From Rhodobacteraceae bacterium HLUCCA12 (lineage in GTDB: Bacteria; Pseudomonadota; Alphaproteobacteria; Rhodobacterales; Rhodobacteraceae), in assembly GCA_001314715.1 (NCBI GenBank), contig LJSV01000005.1, positions 148,111 through 212,110 on the forward strand: 64,000 bases of DNA. Direction: 5' to 3'. The notes below the pieces were generated by a model, which did not search any database, was not told the origin of the DNA, and saw only the letters and a list, made by a program, of their open reading frames with translations. This document shows positions 37,144-45,660 of the stretch, piece by piece (within the stretch, counting starts at the first letter, position 1; every line of letters begins with the position of its first letter). The position numbers and the translations under genes are program-made.

Positions 37144-37176
37144 TTCTCCACCGACTGGCAACGCCCGGCCAATGGG

Positions 37177-37764
37177 TCACGGCAGCGCCTGCAGGATCGC
37201 CCCGTACCCGCCGTCAGTCAGGAACTGCTCTTCGGCCGCGGTATTGCGCCGGCCCAGCACCGCGTTGCGATACGGAAAACGCCCGAAACGTCGGATGATC
37301 TCGCGGTGGGCGCGCGCATGGCGCAGGTTCTCGGCCCCGGTCTCGGGCATACGGGCGATCAGGTATCGAATGCAGCGGTCCTGGTCGATCGTGGTCTCGG
37401 CGTGCATGAAGGGCAGGTAAAAGAATTGCCGGATCGGTTCGGGCAGCGCCATGTCCATCCGATGATGGATCGCCGTGGTCGCGGCACGGCGCGCCCGCTC
37501 GTCGGTCGCAAAGGCGCGCGGATCCTCGCGGAACATGTTGCGCGGGAACTGGTCGGTCACGATCAGATAGGCCAGCGCCCCGCTGGGCGCGCCCATCCAT
37601 TCGCACAGGCCCCCGTCGCGGGCGGATTCCCAGTCCGGCAGAAAACGCCGCGTGATCTCGGCGTCCAGATCCGGGGTCGCGACATACCATCCGGCGGGTC
37701 CGATACCGCTCCAGAATTCAACGACTTCCTTGGCCCTCGGCATCGGCATCTGCGATGTCTCCAT
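37177..37764 (-). CDS. DUF924-family protein
   Basis: The 195-residue protein contains the DUF924 pattern: EVVEFWSGIGPAGWYV near 12-27, LIVTDQFPRNMFR near 67, FFYLPFMHAE near 113 and the EIIRRFGRFPYRNAVLGR block near 155. It is a cytoplasmic protein of unknown function with a TPR-like helical fold. Its 5' end overlaps the 3' end of the MFS gene by 47 bases on the same strand. Confidence 0.85.
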   Translation of the reverse strand: METSQMPMPRAKEVVEFWSGIGPAGWYVATPDLDAEITRRFLPDWESARDGGLCEWMGAPSGALAYLIVTDQFPRNMFREDPRAFATDERARRAATTAIHHRMDMALPEPIRQFFYLPFMHAETTIDQDRCIRYLIARMPETGAENLRHARAHREIIRRFGRFPYRNAVLGRRNTAAEEQFLTDGGYGAILQALP

Positions 37765-38995
37765 GTTCGGGTTGTGCGGCCTCGAGGGCCGCCTCGACTG
37801 TCACGGCCGAAGCGGCAGGGGTCAAGGGGGTGTAGGCCCCCTGATCCGCCAGGTCCGGCGCGGCGCGGCGCGTCATGCGCCAGGCGGCATAGGCCCCCAG
37901 CGTGATGTTCAGAAGCCCGATGAACAGGAAAAATCCCGCCGGGCCGAACACTCCCATCAGCCAACCGATCACCAGCGGCCCGGCGATCGAGCCGACGCCA
38001 TTGATGAACAGCAGCCCACCCGACGCCGCTGCCATGTCCTCGACCTGAAGGAAGTCGTTGGTATGCGCCAGCAACAGCGAATAAAGCGGGTTGGCAAGCC
38101 CGCCGATCAGAAAAGCCACAACGATCAGGACCAGGAACGGCATCGTCACCAGGCTTGCCAGGATCGCCACCACCCCGCACATCAACGTCACCGCGGCGAT
38201 CAGCCGGCGACGGTCCATCGCATCCGACAGCCAGCCGATCGGATATTGCAAAACCAGTCCGCCCAGATAGATCGCCGCCACGAAGATCGAGATTTCCAGC
38301 ACGCTGAGGCCAACCAGCCCGCCCCAGACCGCCGCCATCCCGAACAGCGCCGAATACACCCCGCCCATGATGAAGATGCCCACGCACCCAAGCGGCGAGA
38401 TGAAGAACAGCTTGCGAAAGCTCATCGATTTGGCCGTCGCAAACCCCGGCGCCGGGCTGACCGACAGCAGGATCGGCGTGAACGATACGGACACCAGCAC
38501 CGAAGCCACGACAAACAGCACATACCCGCCGGGATCGGCGAGGTTCAAAACCCCCTGCGCGGTAATGATCCCCACCATCTGCACAATCATGTAAAGCGAC
38601 AGCGTCTGCCCGCGCGTCTCGTTGGTGGCGGCGTTGTTGAGCCAGCTTTCGGCGGTGACATAGACCCCGGCAAAGCTGAAGCCGATCACCACGCGCAGCG
38701 CCGACCACGCGATCCAGTCAGGCGCGGCGGCATAGAGCACCAGAACCGCCGAGATCATCGACCCCAGCGCGGCGAAGACCCGCACATGGCCCACCCGCTG
38801 AATCATCCTGGGCGCAATCTGCGAGCCGGCCAGGAACCCCAGGAAATAGGCCGACATCACCACCGACATCTGCCAGGTGGCGAATCCCTCGATCCCGCCC
38901 CGGATCCCCAGAAGCGTACCTTGAAGGCCATTACCCAGCATGAGCAGCATCATGCCGAGCAAGAGTGCCCAGCTGCCAAAGAATACCCTGAGCAT
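37718..38995 (-). CDS. MFS transporter
   Basis: The 425-residue protein has 12 predicted membrane helices, with an MFS loop between helices 2 and 3 of the form GSQIAPRMIQRVGHVRVF (about 57-74) and a second half with IGWLSDAMDRRRLI (about 254). The closest resemblance is to uncharacterised alphaproteobacterial MFS proteins of the YcaD type. The substrate is unknown. The C-terminal 40 residues are hydrophilic and acidic. Confidence 0.88.
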   Translation of the reverse strand: MLRVFFGSWALLLGMMLLMLGNGLQGTLLGIRGGIEGFATWQMSVVMSAYFLGFLAGSQIAPRMIQRVGHVRVFAALGSMISAVLVLYAAAPDWIAWSALRVVIGFSFAGVYVTAESWLNNAATNETRGQTLSLYMIVQMVGIITAQGVLNLADPGGYVLFVVASVLVSVSFTPILLSVSPAPGFATAKSMSFRKLFFISPLGCVGIFIMGGVYSALFGMAAVWGGLVGLSVLEISIFVAAIYLGGLVLQYPIGWLSDAMDRRRLIAAVTLMCGVVAILASLVTMPFLVLIVVAFLIGGLANPLYSLLLAHTNDFLQVEDMAAASGGLLFINGVGSIAGPLVIGWLMGVFGPAGFFLFIGLLNITLGAYAAWRMTRRAAPDLADQGAYTPLTPAASAVTVEAALEAAQPEHGDIADADAEGQGSR

Positions 38996-39206
38996 GGCGC
39001 CCCTTCGTTCCCGTATCTGCGTTTGGCCCGGCGTCTGGGCGCGGGCCCGTTTGCGCGCAGCCTAGCACAGCATCGCGAACACGACAGTCGGTTTCCGACG
39101 CTTGCTGGCCCAAACGTGATCCCGCACTCCGGGCACGTATTGATATGCGTTGAAATGGAATTAGGTTATATTATCAAGTCCCTGTTTCGTCTGTCTGGTC
39201 CTGCTC

Positions 39207-39947
39207 ATGTATCGCCATGCCCCGACACCCCCGAAACCCGGCCGCAACGCGCCCGGCACTCCGGCGCGTCGATCGGACGGAATGGCGGGGCAAGGCCGGG
39301 TGCCGGATGGTCAGGGCCTTTTCGATCCAGTGCAGATCGCATGGCTGGCACCGGGTGTGGTCGATGACCTCGACCCCGCGAATGCAGATCTTCTGGCTCC
39401 CGGTGAGACCAGCTATGCCGACCCGCTTGGCGAGCGGGGGGTGACGTTGCGCCCCTGGCATCCGGCAGACGCACAAGCGATGCGCGGACTTCTGGATGAC
39501 CGCGCCCTCTGGACGCATCTGCCCGAACCCTTTCCCGAACCGATGGATCTGGACACCGCGCAACAGATGATTGCCGCCGCGAATGGCGGCGATCACCATG
39601 TTGTGCGTGCGGTTTGCGCAGACGGCCGGCCCGTGGGCCAGGTTCGCCTGGCGTATGGCCACACCGCCGAAGCCGTGGCCGAAGCCGAAATCAGCTATTG
39701 GCTGGGCCGCGACGCCTGGGGCAAGGGGTTGGGCCGGGCGCTGGTCGCCGCCGCCGCGGACCGTGCCTTTGCCAACGCACCGGGATTGCTGCGGCTGGTG
39801 GCCAAGGTCCGGCCGGACAACACCGCCTCGCGCCGCTGTCTTGAGGCCGCGGGCTTTGCCCCGATCGCACCGCCGGAACCGGATCAGTTCCCCGACTGGG
39901 CGTGGTTCGGCCTGCGCCGCCAGGACGCACGGCAGCGCCACGCCTGA
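39207..39947 (+). CDS. GNAT-family N-acetyltransferase
   Basis: The 246-residue protein has a long N-terminal region (about 75 residues, proline- and glycine-rich, low similarity) and a C-terminal GNAT domain. The acetyl-CoA motif is seen in ISYWLGRDAWGKGLGRALVAAA (about 166-187), followed by LRLVAKVRPDNTASRRCLEAAGF (about 199-221), which is RimJ/RimL-like. The true start may be later, nearer the domain. Substrates in this subfamily include ribosomal proteins, aminoglycosides and polyamines; none can be chosen. The opposite-strand ORF over the same bases looks like a shadow. Confidence 0.8.
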   Translation: MYRHAPTPPKPGRNAPGTPARRSDGMAGQGRVPDGQGLFDPVQIAWLAPGVVDDLDPANADLLAPGETSYADPLGERGVTLRPWHPADAQAMRGLLDDRALWTHLPEPFPEPMDLDTAQQMIAAANGGDHHVVRAVCADGRPVGQVRLAYGHTAEAVAEAEISYWLGRDAWGKGLGRALVAAAADRAFANAPGLLRLVAKVRPDNTASRRCLEAAGFAPIAPPEPDQFPDWAWFGLRRQDARQRHA

Positions 39948-39954
39948 GCACGGG

Positions 39955-41010
39955 TCAATCGCGTTCGGGAATCAGCAGCGATGAATCGCCATAGGAAAAG
40001 AAGCGATAGCGCTCGGCGATGGCATGGGCATAGATGCGGCGGATCGTCTCCATCCCCATCAGCGCCGAGACCAGCATCATCAGCGTCGATCGGGGCAGGT
40101 GAAAATTGGTCATCAGTCCGTCGGTCACGCGAAAAGAATAGCCGGGATAGATGAAGATATCGGTCTCGCCGCGCCAGGGCCGGATGGTGCCATCGGCGGC
40201 CGCGCTTTCGATCAGGCGCAGGGCGGTGGTGCCGACCGCGATGACCCGCCCGCCCGAGGCGCGCGTGGCGTTGATCTCGTCGGCGGCCTGCGCGCTGACT
40301 TCGCCCCATTCGGCATGCATGCGGTGGCGGGTGACGTCCTCGACCTTGACCGGCAGGAACGTGCCGGCGCCGACATGCAATGTCACTTCGCTGAAGGCCA
40401 CGCCCGCCGCCCGCAGGGCCGCCATCAGATCGGCATCGAAATGCAGGCTGGCGGTCGGTGCGGCAACCGCACCGGCATGACGGGCAAAGACGGTCTGGTA
40501 ATCTTCCAGATCGCGGGCATCGGGGGCGCGGCGCGCGGCGATATAGGGCGGCAGGGGCATGCGCCCGGCCCGCGCCAGCGCAGCCTCGAAATCATCGCCG
40601 GCCAGCGCGAACGCCAGAACCGCATCCTCGTCGCCACGCGCGGCGACGACGGCTTCGAGCCCGGCATCGAAGACCACGCGATCGCCGGGCATGAGCTTGC
40701 GCAGGGGCCGGGCCAGAACGCGCCAGCGGGTGTCGCCCTCGGGCGCGATCAGCGTGATCTCGACCTGGGCGCGACCGCTGCCATCGCGCGTGTCGCGCAG
40801 GCGCGCGCCGCTCAGCCGGGCGGGAATCACGCGGGTGTTGTTGATCACCAGCCGGTCGCCGGGACGCAGGATCGCCGGCAGATCGCGCACATGCCGGTCG
40901 CGAATCGTTCCGCCCTCGGCATGCAGCAACCGCGCCGCCGGGCGGGGCCGCACCGGGCGCGTCGCGATCAGCTCTTCGGGCAGGTCGAAATCGAAATCGG
41001 CCAGTCGCAT
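39955..41010 (-). CDS. queA: S-adenosylmethionine:tRNA ribosyltransferase-isomerase
   Basis: QueA adds the ribosyl part of SAM to preQ1 in tRNA to make epoxyqueuosine. The 351-residue protein begins [23 protein letters not shown] in family style, with [13 protein letters not shown] (about 56-68), [12 protein letters not shown] (about 185), [17 protein letters not shown] (about 208) and the [17 protein letters not shown] motif (about 305). The gene has 93 bases between it and the divergent bcp gene. Confidence 0.97.
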   Translation of the reverse strand: MRLADFDFDLPEELIATRPVRPRPAARLLHAEGGTIRDRHVRDLPAILRPGDRLVINNTRVIPARLSGARLRDTRDGSGRAQVEITLIAPEGDTRWRVLARPLRKLMPGDRVVFDAGLEAVVAARGDEDAVLAFALAGDDFEAALARAGRMPLPPYIAARRAPDARDLEDYQTVFARHAGAVAAPTASLHFDADLMAALRAAGVAFSEVTLHVGAGTFLPVKVEDVTRHRMHAEWGEVSAQAADEINATRASGGRVIAVGTTALRLIESAAADGTIRPWRGETDIFIYPGYSFRVTDGLMTNFHLPRSTLMMLVSALMGMETIRRIYAHAIAERYRFFSYGDSSLLIPERD

Positions 41011-41103
41011 GCGTTTTCCATTCCCGTTCGGGCGGCTTCGGGCTTTAACCCCGGTCCGAACCGACTACAACAGTGCCATAGAACCATCCGAACGGAGAAC
41101 GCC

Positions 41104-41562
41104 ATGGAACTTGGACACCCCGCCCCCGATTTCACCGCACCGCGCGATGGCGGCGACATGCTGACCCTGTCGCAACTGCGGCCCGATCCGGTGGTGCTGT
41201 ATTTTTACCCCCGCGACGATACCTCGGGTTGCACGCGCGAGGCGCTGGATTTCAGCGCCCATGCCGCCGAGTTCGCCGCGGCCGGGGCGGTGGTGGTCGG
41301 CGTGTCCAAAGATAGCGTGCGCGCCCATGACAGTTTCAAGGCCAAGCACGATCTGGGCGTGATCCTGGTCTCGGATGCCGAGACCGACATCTGTGAACGC
41401 TATGGCACCTGGGTCGAGAAAAGCATGTATGGCAAGACCTTCATGGGCATCGAGCGCAGCACCTTCCTGATCGACGGAAACGGCCGGATCGCAAAGGTCT
41501 GGCGCAAGGTCAAGGTTCCCGGCCATGTCGAGGCGGTCCTGGACGCGGTCAGGGCGCTGTAG
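41104..41562 (+). CDS. bcp: Thioredoxin-dependent peroxiredoxin (BCP/PrxQ family)
   Basis: The 152-residue protein has the peroxiredoxin motif DDTSGCTREAL with the peroxidatic Cys at 43, and the LSDAETDICERYG and GIERSTFLID motifs of the BCP family. The typical resolving Cys five residues after the catalytic Cys is Leu here (position 48), so it is a 1-Cys-like or alternative-resolving variant; a third Cys sits at 97. The enzyme reduces peroxides. The ATG at 41104 has CGGAG upstream. Confidence 0.92.
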   Translation: MELGHPAPDFTAPRDGGDMLTLSQLRPDPVVLYFYPRDDTSGCTREALDFSAHAAEFAAAGAVVVGVSKDSVRAHDSFKAKHDLGVILVSDAETDICERYGTWVEKSMYGKTFMGIERSTFLIDGNGRIAKVWRKVKVPGHVEAVLDAVRAL

Positions 41563-41575
41563 CGCGCCGCCGCCG

Positions 41576-41645
41576 CAGGGGGCGCTGCCCCCTCCGGGCC
41601 TGCGGCCTGTTCACCCCCGGCGTATTTCAGGGCAAGAAGCAGGGC
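41576..41645 (+). repeat. Intergenic repeat, copy 3 of 3
   Basis: A hairpin GCAGGGGGC/GCCCCC (41576-41592) is followed by GGGCC-TGC-GGCC, then TTCACCCCC-GGCGTATTT-CAGGGCAAGAAG. This matches copy 1 in hairpin layout and tail, with small changes. It immediately follows the bcp stop. Confidence 0.65.
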
Positions 41646-41680
41646 GCGCGCGACCCGGCGCGCGCCGGAGCGCCCGAAAA

Positions 41681-41733
41681 CCAGATAAAGACGCCGTGAA
41701 TCCATATGGATCGGCGGTTTCTTGCTTATCTGG
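41681..41733. repeat. Imperfect 53-bp inverted repeat upstream of the peptidase gene
   Basis: CCAGATAA (41681-41688) pairs with TTATCTGG (41726-41733). The inner CGCCG/CGGCG and the perfect 12-base ATCCATATGGAT (41700-41711) can pair too, so the whole forms a long imperfect hairpin or cruciform. It is in the 296-base gap between bcp and the M23 gene and could be a regulator target, an RNA structure or a relic of a mobile element. Confidence 0.5.
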
Positions 41734-41858
41734 CCGCGATAAGGCGATGCAAGCACGCAACAGGCGCCAAAAGAGTTGCGAGGTGGCAAACCCGCCGTTA
41801 ACAGTTGCGCAGAAGCAACGGTGCCGCCAAGGCGCCGAACAAGCCGTGAACGACAATA

Positions 41859-43211
41859 ATGCGGGATGGTCCCTTGAGGCACTGGACAGATCGAAGCAAC
41901 GCCGTGCTTGAGCGTTACCTGCCGGAAAAGCGTCTTTTCCTTCGTTCCGAGAACTCCACCCGTTTCGTCCGGCTGCGACCGCTGTCGCAGGCGATGATCC
42001 TGGGCGGGACGACCCTGCTGGTTGTCTGGAGCATTTTTGCCTCGTCGATCGTGTTCATGGAGGCCATCGGTTCGACCGATCTGCGCGAGCAGACCCGACG
42101 CGAACAGATCTACCTGGAACACCGCCTGACCGAACTCGCCGCCGAGCGCGACCGTTCGGCGGCCGAGGCGCACGCCGCGCATGAACGCTATGCCGAGGCG
42201 ATGGACCGCGTCGCGTCCATGCAGGGCGCGCTCTTGTCCAGCGAGCAGCGCCTGGCCGAGCTTGAAACCGGGGTCGAGACGCTTCAGGGTAGCCTGCGCG
42301 AGCGTATCCGCGAGCGCGACACCGCCCGGTCGCAACTGGCCGAGGTCGAGCGCGAAGACACCAACGAGGAATTGATCCGCACCACGGCCCGGCTGGGCGA
42401 AGTGGAGCAGACGCTCGATTTCGTGATGCGCGCGCTCCGCGATACCGCCGACGAGCGGGAGGCGGTTCTGAGCCTGGCCGACAGCGCCCGTCAGCAGGCC
42501 GAGCATCTGGCGCTGGAATACCGGCTGATGGAGGATCGCAACAACCGGATCTTCTCGCAGCTGGAACAGGCGGTCGAAGTCTCGGTCATGCCGCTGGAAC
42601 GGATGTTCCGCGAGGCGGGGATCGAACCAGACCAGCTGTTGAACCAGGTCCGCGCCGGCTATCAGGACGAACGCACGGCGTCGCTGATGCCGGTGTCGGT
42701 GTCGACCATGGGCACGATGGACACCGACAGCGACGAGGCGCGCACAAATGCGGTTCTGTCGGCGCTGGAGGAAATCAATCTCTATCGAATCGCCGCCGAG
42801 CGCACGCCCTTCGCCCTTCCGGTTCGCGCTGCGGTGCGCCAGACCTCGGGCTTCGGCATGCGGCGGCATCCGATCACCGGCCGCAATGCCATGCACGAGG
42901 GAATAGACTGGGCCGGGCCGCAGGGAACGGCGATTCACGCCACTGGCGAAGGCACCGTGACTCATGCGGGGTGGCGCGGCGGATATGGCAATATGGTCAT
43001 CGTGCGCCACGAGTTCGGCATCGAGACCTACTATGCCCATCTGCATACCATTAACGTGAGCGAGGGCCAAAGGGTCTCGCGTGGGGATCGGATCGGTGGT
43101 ATGGGCACAACCGGACGGTCGACCGGCGTGCATCTGCACTACGAGATTCGCGCGAACGGCAGGCCGATCAATCCAATGACTTACATAAGGGCCGCGCAAA
43201 ATGTTTTCTAA
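41859..43211 (+). CDS. M23-family peptidoglycan endopeptidase with coiled coil
   Basis: The 450-residue protein has a cytoplasmic tail, one membrane helix (about 46-68), a long coiled coil (about 75-250, heptads rich in E, R, A, L), and a C-terminal LytM/M23 domain (about 325-430). The zinc ligands are seen in MHEGIDW (His, Asp) and HLHYEIR (HxH), and a His also in YYAHLHTI. The bactofilin gene starts inside its last codons (11-base overlap), a conserved M23-bactofilin pair, so it is likely anchored to a bactofilin scaffold. The ATG at 41859 lacks a good ribosome site; a GTG at 41904 is an alternative. Confidence 0.88.
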   Translation: MRDGPLRHWTDRSNAVLERYLPEKRLFLRSENSTRFVRLRPLSQAMILGGTTLLVVWSIFASSIVFMEAIGSTDLREQTRREQIYLEHRLTELAAERDRSAAEAHAAHERYAEAMDRVASMQGALLSSEQRLAELETGVETLQGSLRERIRERDTARSQLAEVEREDTNEELIRTTARLGEVEQTLDFVMRALRDTADEREAVLSLADSARQQAEHLALEYRLMEDRNNRIFSQLEQAVEVSVMPLERMFREAGIEPDQLLNQVRAGYQDERTASLMPVSVSTMGTMDTDSDEARTNAVLSALEEINLYRIAAERTPFALPVRAAVRQTSGFGMRRHPITGRNAMHEGIDWAGPQGTAIHATGEGTVTHAGWRGGYGNMVIVRHEFGIETYYAHLHTINVSEGQRVSRGDRIGGMGTTGRSTGVHLHYEIRANGRPINPMTYIRAAQNVF

Positions 43212-43824
43212 GAGCAGAATCAACGAACAGGGGCCGAAAGCCGACGCCCCGCGGATGCCCGAGCCCGCATCTGCCCAGCAAGCGCCGGCGCGCCCGGCCT
43301 TCGACGGTGCCGCCGCCGCCAAGCCGAAGCCATCGGCTTCGGTGCTGTCTTCGGATCTGACGGTGACGGGAAATCTGCGCACGACCGGCGATGTCGTGAT
43401 CGAAGGGATCGTGGATGGCGACATTCGCGCCCATCTGTTGACCGTCGGCGAAACCGCCACCATCCGCGGCGAGATCGTTGCCGACGACATCGTCATCAAT
43501 GGCCGGGTCATCGGCCGGGTGCGCGGGCTCAAGGTGCGCCTGACCTCGACCGCGCGTGTCGAGGGTGACATCATCCACAAGACCATCGCCATCGAATCGG
43601 GCGCGCATTTCGAAGGTTCGGTGCAGCGTCAGGACGACCCGCTGAGCACGGGCCAGCAACAACAGCAGGCTTCCAAGCCCGCCCAGCCGGTCACGCAATC
43701 GCAGGCGCCTGCCAGCCCCGCCTCGGGCGCGGCGCAGCGCCCGGCGCAAGCGCCGTCGCAGCAGCCTGCCACGACGCAGACATCGGCGCCCAAGACACCG
43801 GCCGAGGCGAAGTCGGGCAAGTAA
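43201..43824 (+). CDS. Bactofilin (DUF583) cytoskeletal protein
   Basis: The 207-residue protein has the bactofilin core (about 48-140) with a regular pattern of short strands: VLSSDLTVTGNL, GDVVIEGIVDGDI, ETATIRGEIVADDIVINGRVIGRV, RLTSTARVEGDIIHKTIAIESG, all split here for length. This forms a right-handed beta-helix that polymerises without nucleotides. The N- and C-terminal tails are disordered, rich in P, A and Q. Bactofilins localise M23 peptidases; the overlapping upstream gene fits. A terminator follows. Confidence 0.95.
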   Translation: MFSKSRINEQGPKADAPRMPEPASAQQAPARPAFDGAAAAKPKPSASVLSSDLTVTGNLRTTGDVVIEGIVDGDIRAHLLTVGETATIRGEIVADDIVINGRVIGRVRGLKVRLTSTARVEGDIIHKTIAIESGAHFEGSVQRQDDPLSTGQQQQQASKPAQPVTQSQAPASPASGAAQRPAQAPSQQPATTQTSAPKTPAEAKSGK

Positions 43825-43844
43825 CGGACTGTTCGCAGGCCGAA

Positions 43845-43874
43845 ACAAAGGGGGCTTCGCGTCCCCTTTTCCCT
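43845..43874 (+). terminator. Rho-independent terminator after the bactofilin gene
   Basis: AAAGGGG (43847-43853) pairs with CCCCTTT (43863-43869) around a GCTTCGCGT loop region and is followed by T and CCC-rich bases. It is about 20 bases after the bactofilin stop. Confidence 0.75.
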
Positions 43875-43912
43875 TTCCCGTTCCGGCGGTCCCGGGCGCG
43901 CGACGGGGTCAG

Positions 43913-44692
43913 TCACGCGGGCAGAACGCGGCGGTAGAGGTGCCAACTGGCATGGCCGAACACCGGCAAAGCCACGAAGAGCCCCAGAAAGCCCGGCAAC
44001 ATCGCCAGAAACAGCCCCGCCGCGATCACGCCCGCCCAGGCGATCATCGGGCCGGGATTGGCGGTCACGCTGCCGAACGAGGCGATCATGGCCGTGATGA
44101 AATCCACCTCGCGGTCCAGCAGCAGCGGCAGGCTGACCACGGTCAGCGCGTAGAAGATCGCCGCCATCACCCCACCGATCAGCGACCCCACGCCCAGCAT
44201 CATCAGCCCGTTCGGGGTCGCCAGCATCGACCAGGTCGATCCGGCGATGGGTTGCAAGCCGAAGAACAAGGCAAAGATCGTGTGCGCGATGAACACCCAG
44301 AACATGAACACCAGCAGGATGACCATCGACATCGACGGCACCTGCCGGTCCTTTTGCGCGAACACGCATCCCAGCACGGCCCCCAGTGCGGGCGCGTGCC
44401 CGCGCTCAAGCTGGCGGCTGACCTCATAGAGGCCGACAGCGGCAAAAGGCGCCAGAATCGGGAAGCCCACGGCGATCGGGATGAACCACCACTCCGCCGC
44501 GGCGGCGGCGAAGATCGCATACAGGATCAACCCACCGACGACATAGACGGCACTGAACAGCACGCCGAACAGCGGCGCGCGCGTGAAATCGCGCCAGCCC
44601 AGCAACAAGACGGCGCGCAGATCGGACAATGCGATCGGCGCCGGTTCCGGTATTCGGGACGGCGGGGCATGGACGGGTGACGTATCGGACAT
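43913..44692 (-). CDS. DUF2189 membrane protein, paralogue 2
   Basis: This 259-residue membrane protein with about six hydrophobic helices starts MSDTSPVHAPPSRIPEP and has LSDLRAVLLLGWRDFTRAPLFGVLFSAVYVVGG, GFPILAPFAAVGLYEVSRQLERG and the end HASWHLYRRVLPA. It is clearly similar along its length to the next gene upstream, so the two arose by tandem duplication. DUF2189 proteins have no known function. A ribosome site GGAGGAGAA precedes the ATG at 44692. Confidence 0.85.
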   Translation of the reverse strand: MSDTSPVHAPPSRIPEPAPIALSDLRAVLLLGWRDFTRAPLFGVLFSAVYVVGGLILYAIFAAAAAEWWFIPIAVGFPILAPFAAVGLYEVSRQLERGHAPALGAVLGCVFAQKDRQVPSMSMVILLVFMFWVFIAHTIFALFFGLQPIAGSTWSMLATPNGLMMLGVGSLIGGVMAAIFYALTVVSLPLLLDREVDFITAMIASFGSVTANPGPMIAWAGVIAAGLFLAMLPGFLGLFVALPVFGHASWHLYRRVLPA

Positions 44693-44780
44693 TTCTCCTC
44701 CCTCTCGTCGCGCGCGCCGGGGCACGCTAGACGGCGCGGAGGAGGCTGGCAATAACCTTTGCGCCCGATACGTCTTTTGC

Positions 44781-45566
44781 TCAGCCGACGACGGTGCGGC
44801 GATAGAGGTGCCAGGTCGCATGACCCAATAGCGGCAGAACCAGGAAAAGACCCAAAAACAGGGGCACCATGGCCAGCACGGTCAGCGCCACGATGATCGC
44901 CGCCCAGCGCGCCATGACACCGGGATTGGCCCGCACCGCCGCCATCGAGGTGATGATCGCGGTCATGAAATCGACGCGGCGATCCAGCAGCATCGGCAGG
45001 CTGAAGGCGGTGATCGTGAACAGCATCAGCGCCAGGGCGCCGCCCACCGCGCTGCCGACCAGCAGCATCGACACACCGCGCAGGCTCAAAAGCTGGTCCA
45101 TGATGTCAACGGTGATGCCGGTTTGGCCCACGAATATGGCCACAAGGCCGCGCGCCAGGATGATCCAGAAGCCGAACACCAGCAGCACGACCACCGCCAT
45201 CACCGGCAGTTGCCCGTCGCCCTGTCCGCGCAGCGCACCCAGCACTGGCCCCCAGGACAAGGGCTCGCCGGTTTCGCGCCGGTGGCTGACCTCATAGAGG
45301 CCGACCGCGGCAAACGGGGCCAGAAGCGGGAACCCGGCTGCGACGAAGACGAACCAGACCGGCTCGCCCGCGGCCAGAAGCCCGAAATACAGGGCCAGCC
45401 CGCCCAGCACATAGAAAGCGGCAAAGAACAGCCCGAACAGCGGCGCGCCGATGAAATCGCGCCACCCGGCGGCCAGCGCCGCGCGCAGATCGGCCGTGGT
45501 CAGTTCGCGCAACTCGGGGATGATCGCGCCGGAAAGCTCGGCGGTCCGGGTGCGAATGTCGTCCAT
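44781..45566 (-). CDS. DUF2189 membrane protein, paralogue 1
   Basis: The 261-residue protein has the same layout as the neighbour: LRAALAAGWRDFIGAPLFGLFF, GFPLLAPFAAVGLYEVSHRRETG, LLDRRVDFMTAIITSM and a C-terminal GHATWHLYRRTVVG. The motif LLDRxVDFxTAxIxS is the same in both. The gene is 88 bases upstream of its paralogue, in the same direction, and downstream of nothing obviously related. The function is unknown. Confidence 0.85.
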   Translation of the reverse strand: MDDIRTRTAELSGAIIPELRELTTADLRAALAAGWRDFIGAPLFGLFFAAFYVLGGLALYFGLLAAGEPVWFVFVAAGFPLLAPFAAVGLYEVSHRRETGEPLSWGPVLGALRGQGDGQLPVMAVVVLLVFGFWIILARGLVAIFVGQTGITVDIMDQLLSLRGVSMLLVGSAVGGALALMLFTITAFSLPMLLDRRVDFMTAIITSMAAVRANPGVMARWAAIIVALTVLAMVPLFLGLFLVLPLLGHATWHLYRRTVVG

Positions 45567-45660
45567 GTCATTCCTCCTCGGTTCGGGTACTCACCTCGAT
45601 CCTCAGAGTGGGCTGCGACACGGCGTCGCGCAAGATGTTTCGCACTCCCTGCGCCGGACC

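Noticed and set aside
39174..39941. A minus-strand ORF of 255 codons over the GNAT gene.
   Set aside because: Its product is basic and low-complexity, while the plus-strand frame has the clear acetyl-CoA-binding motif.
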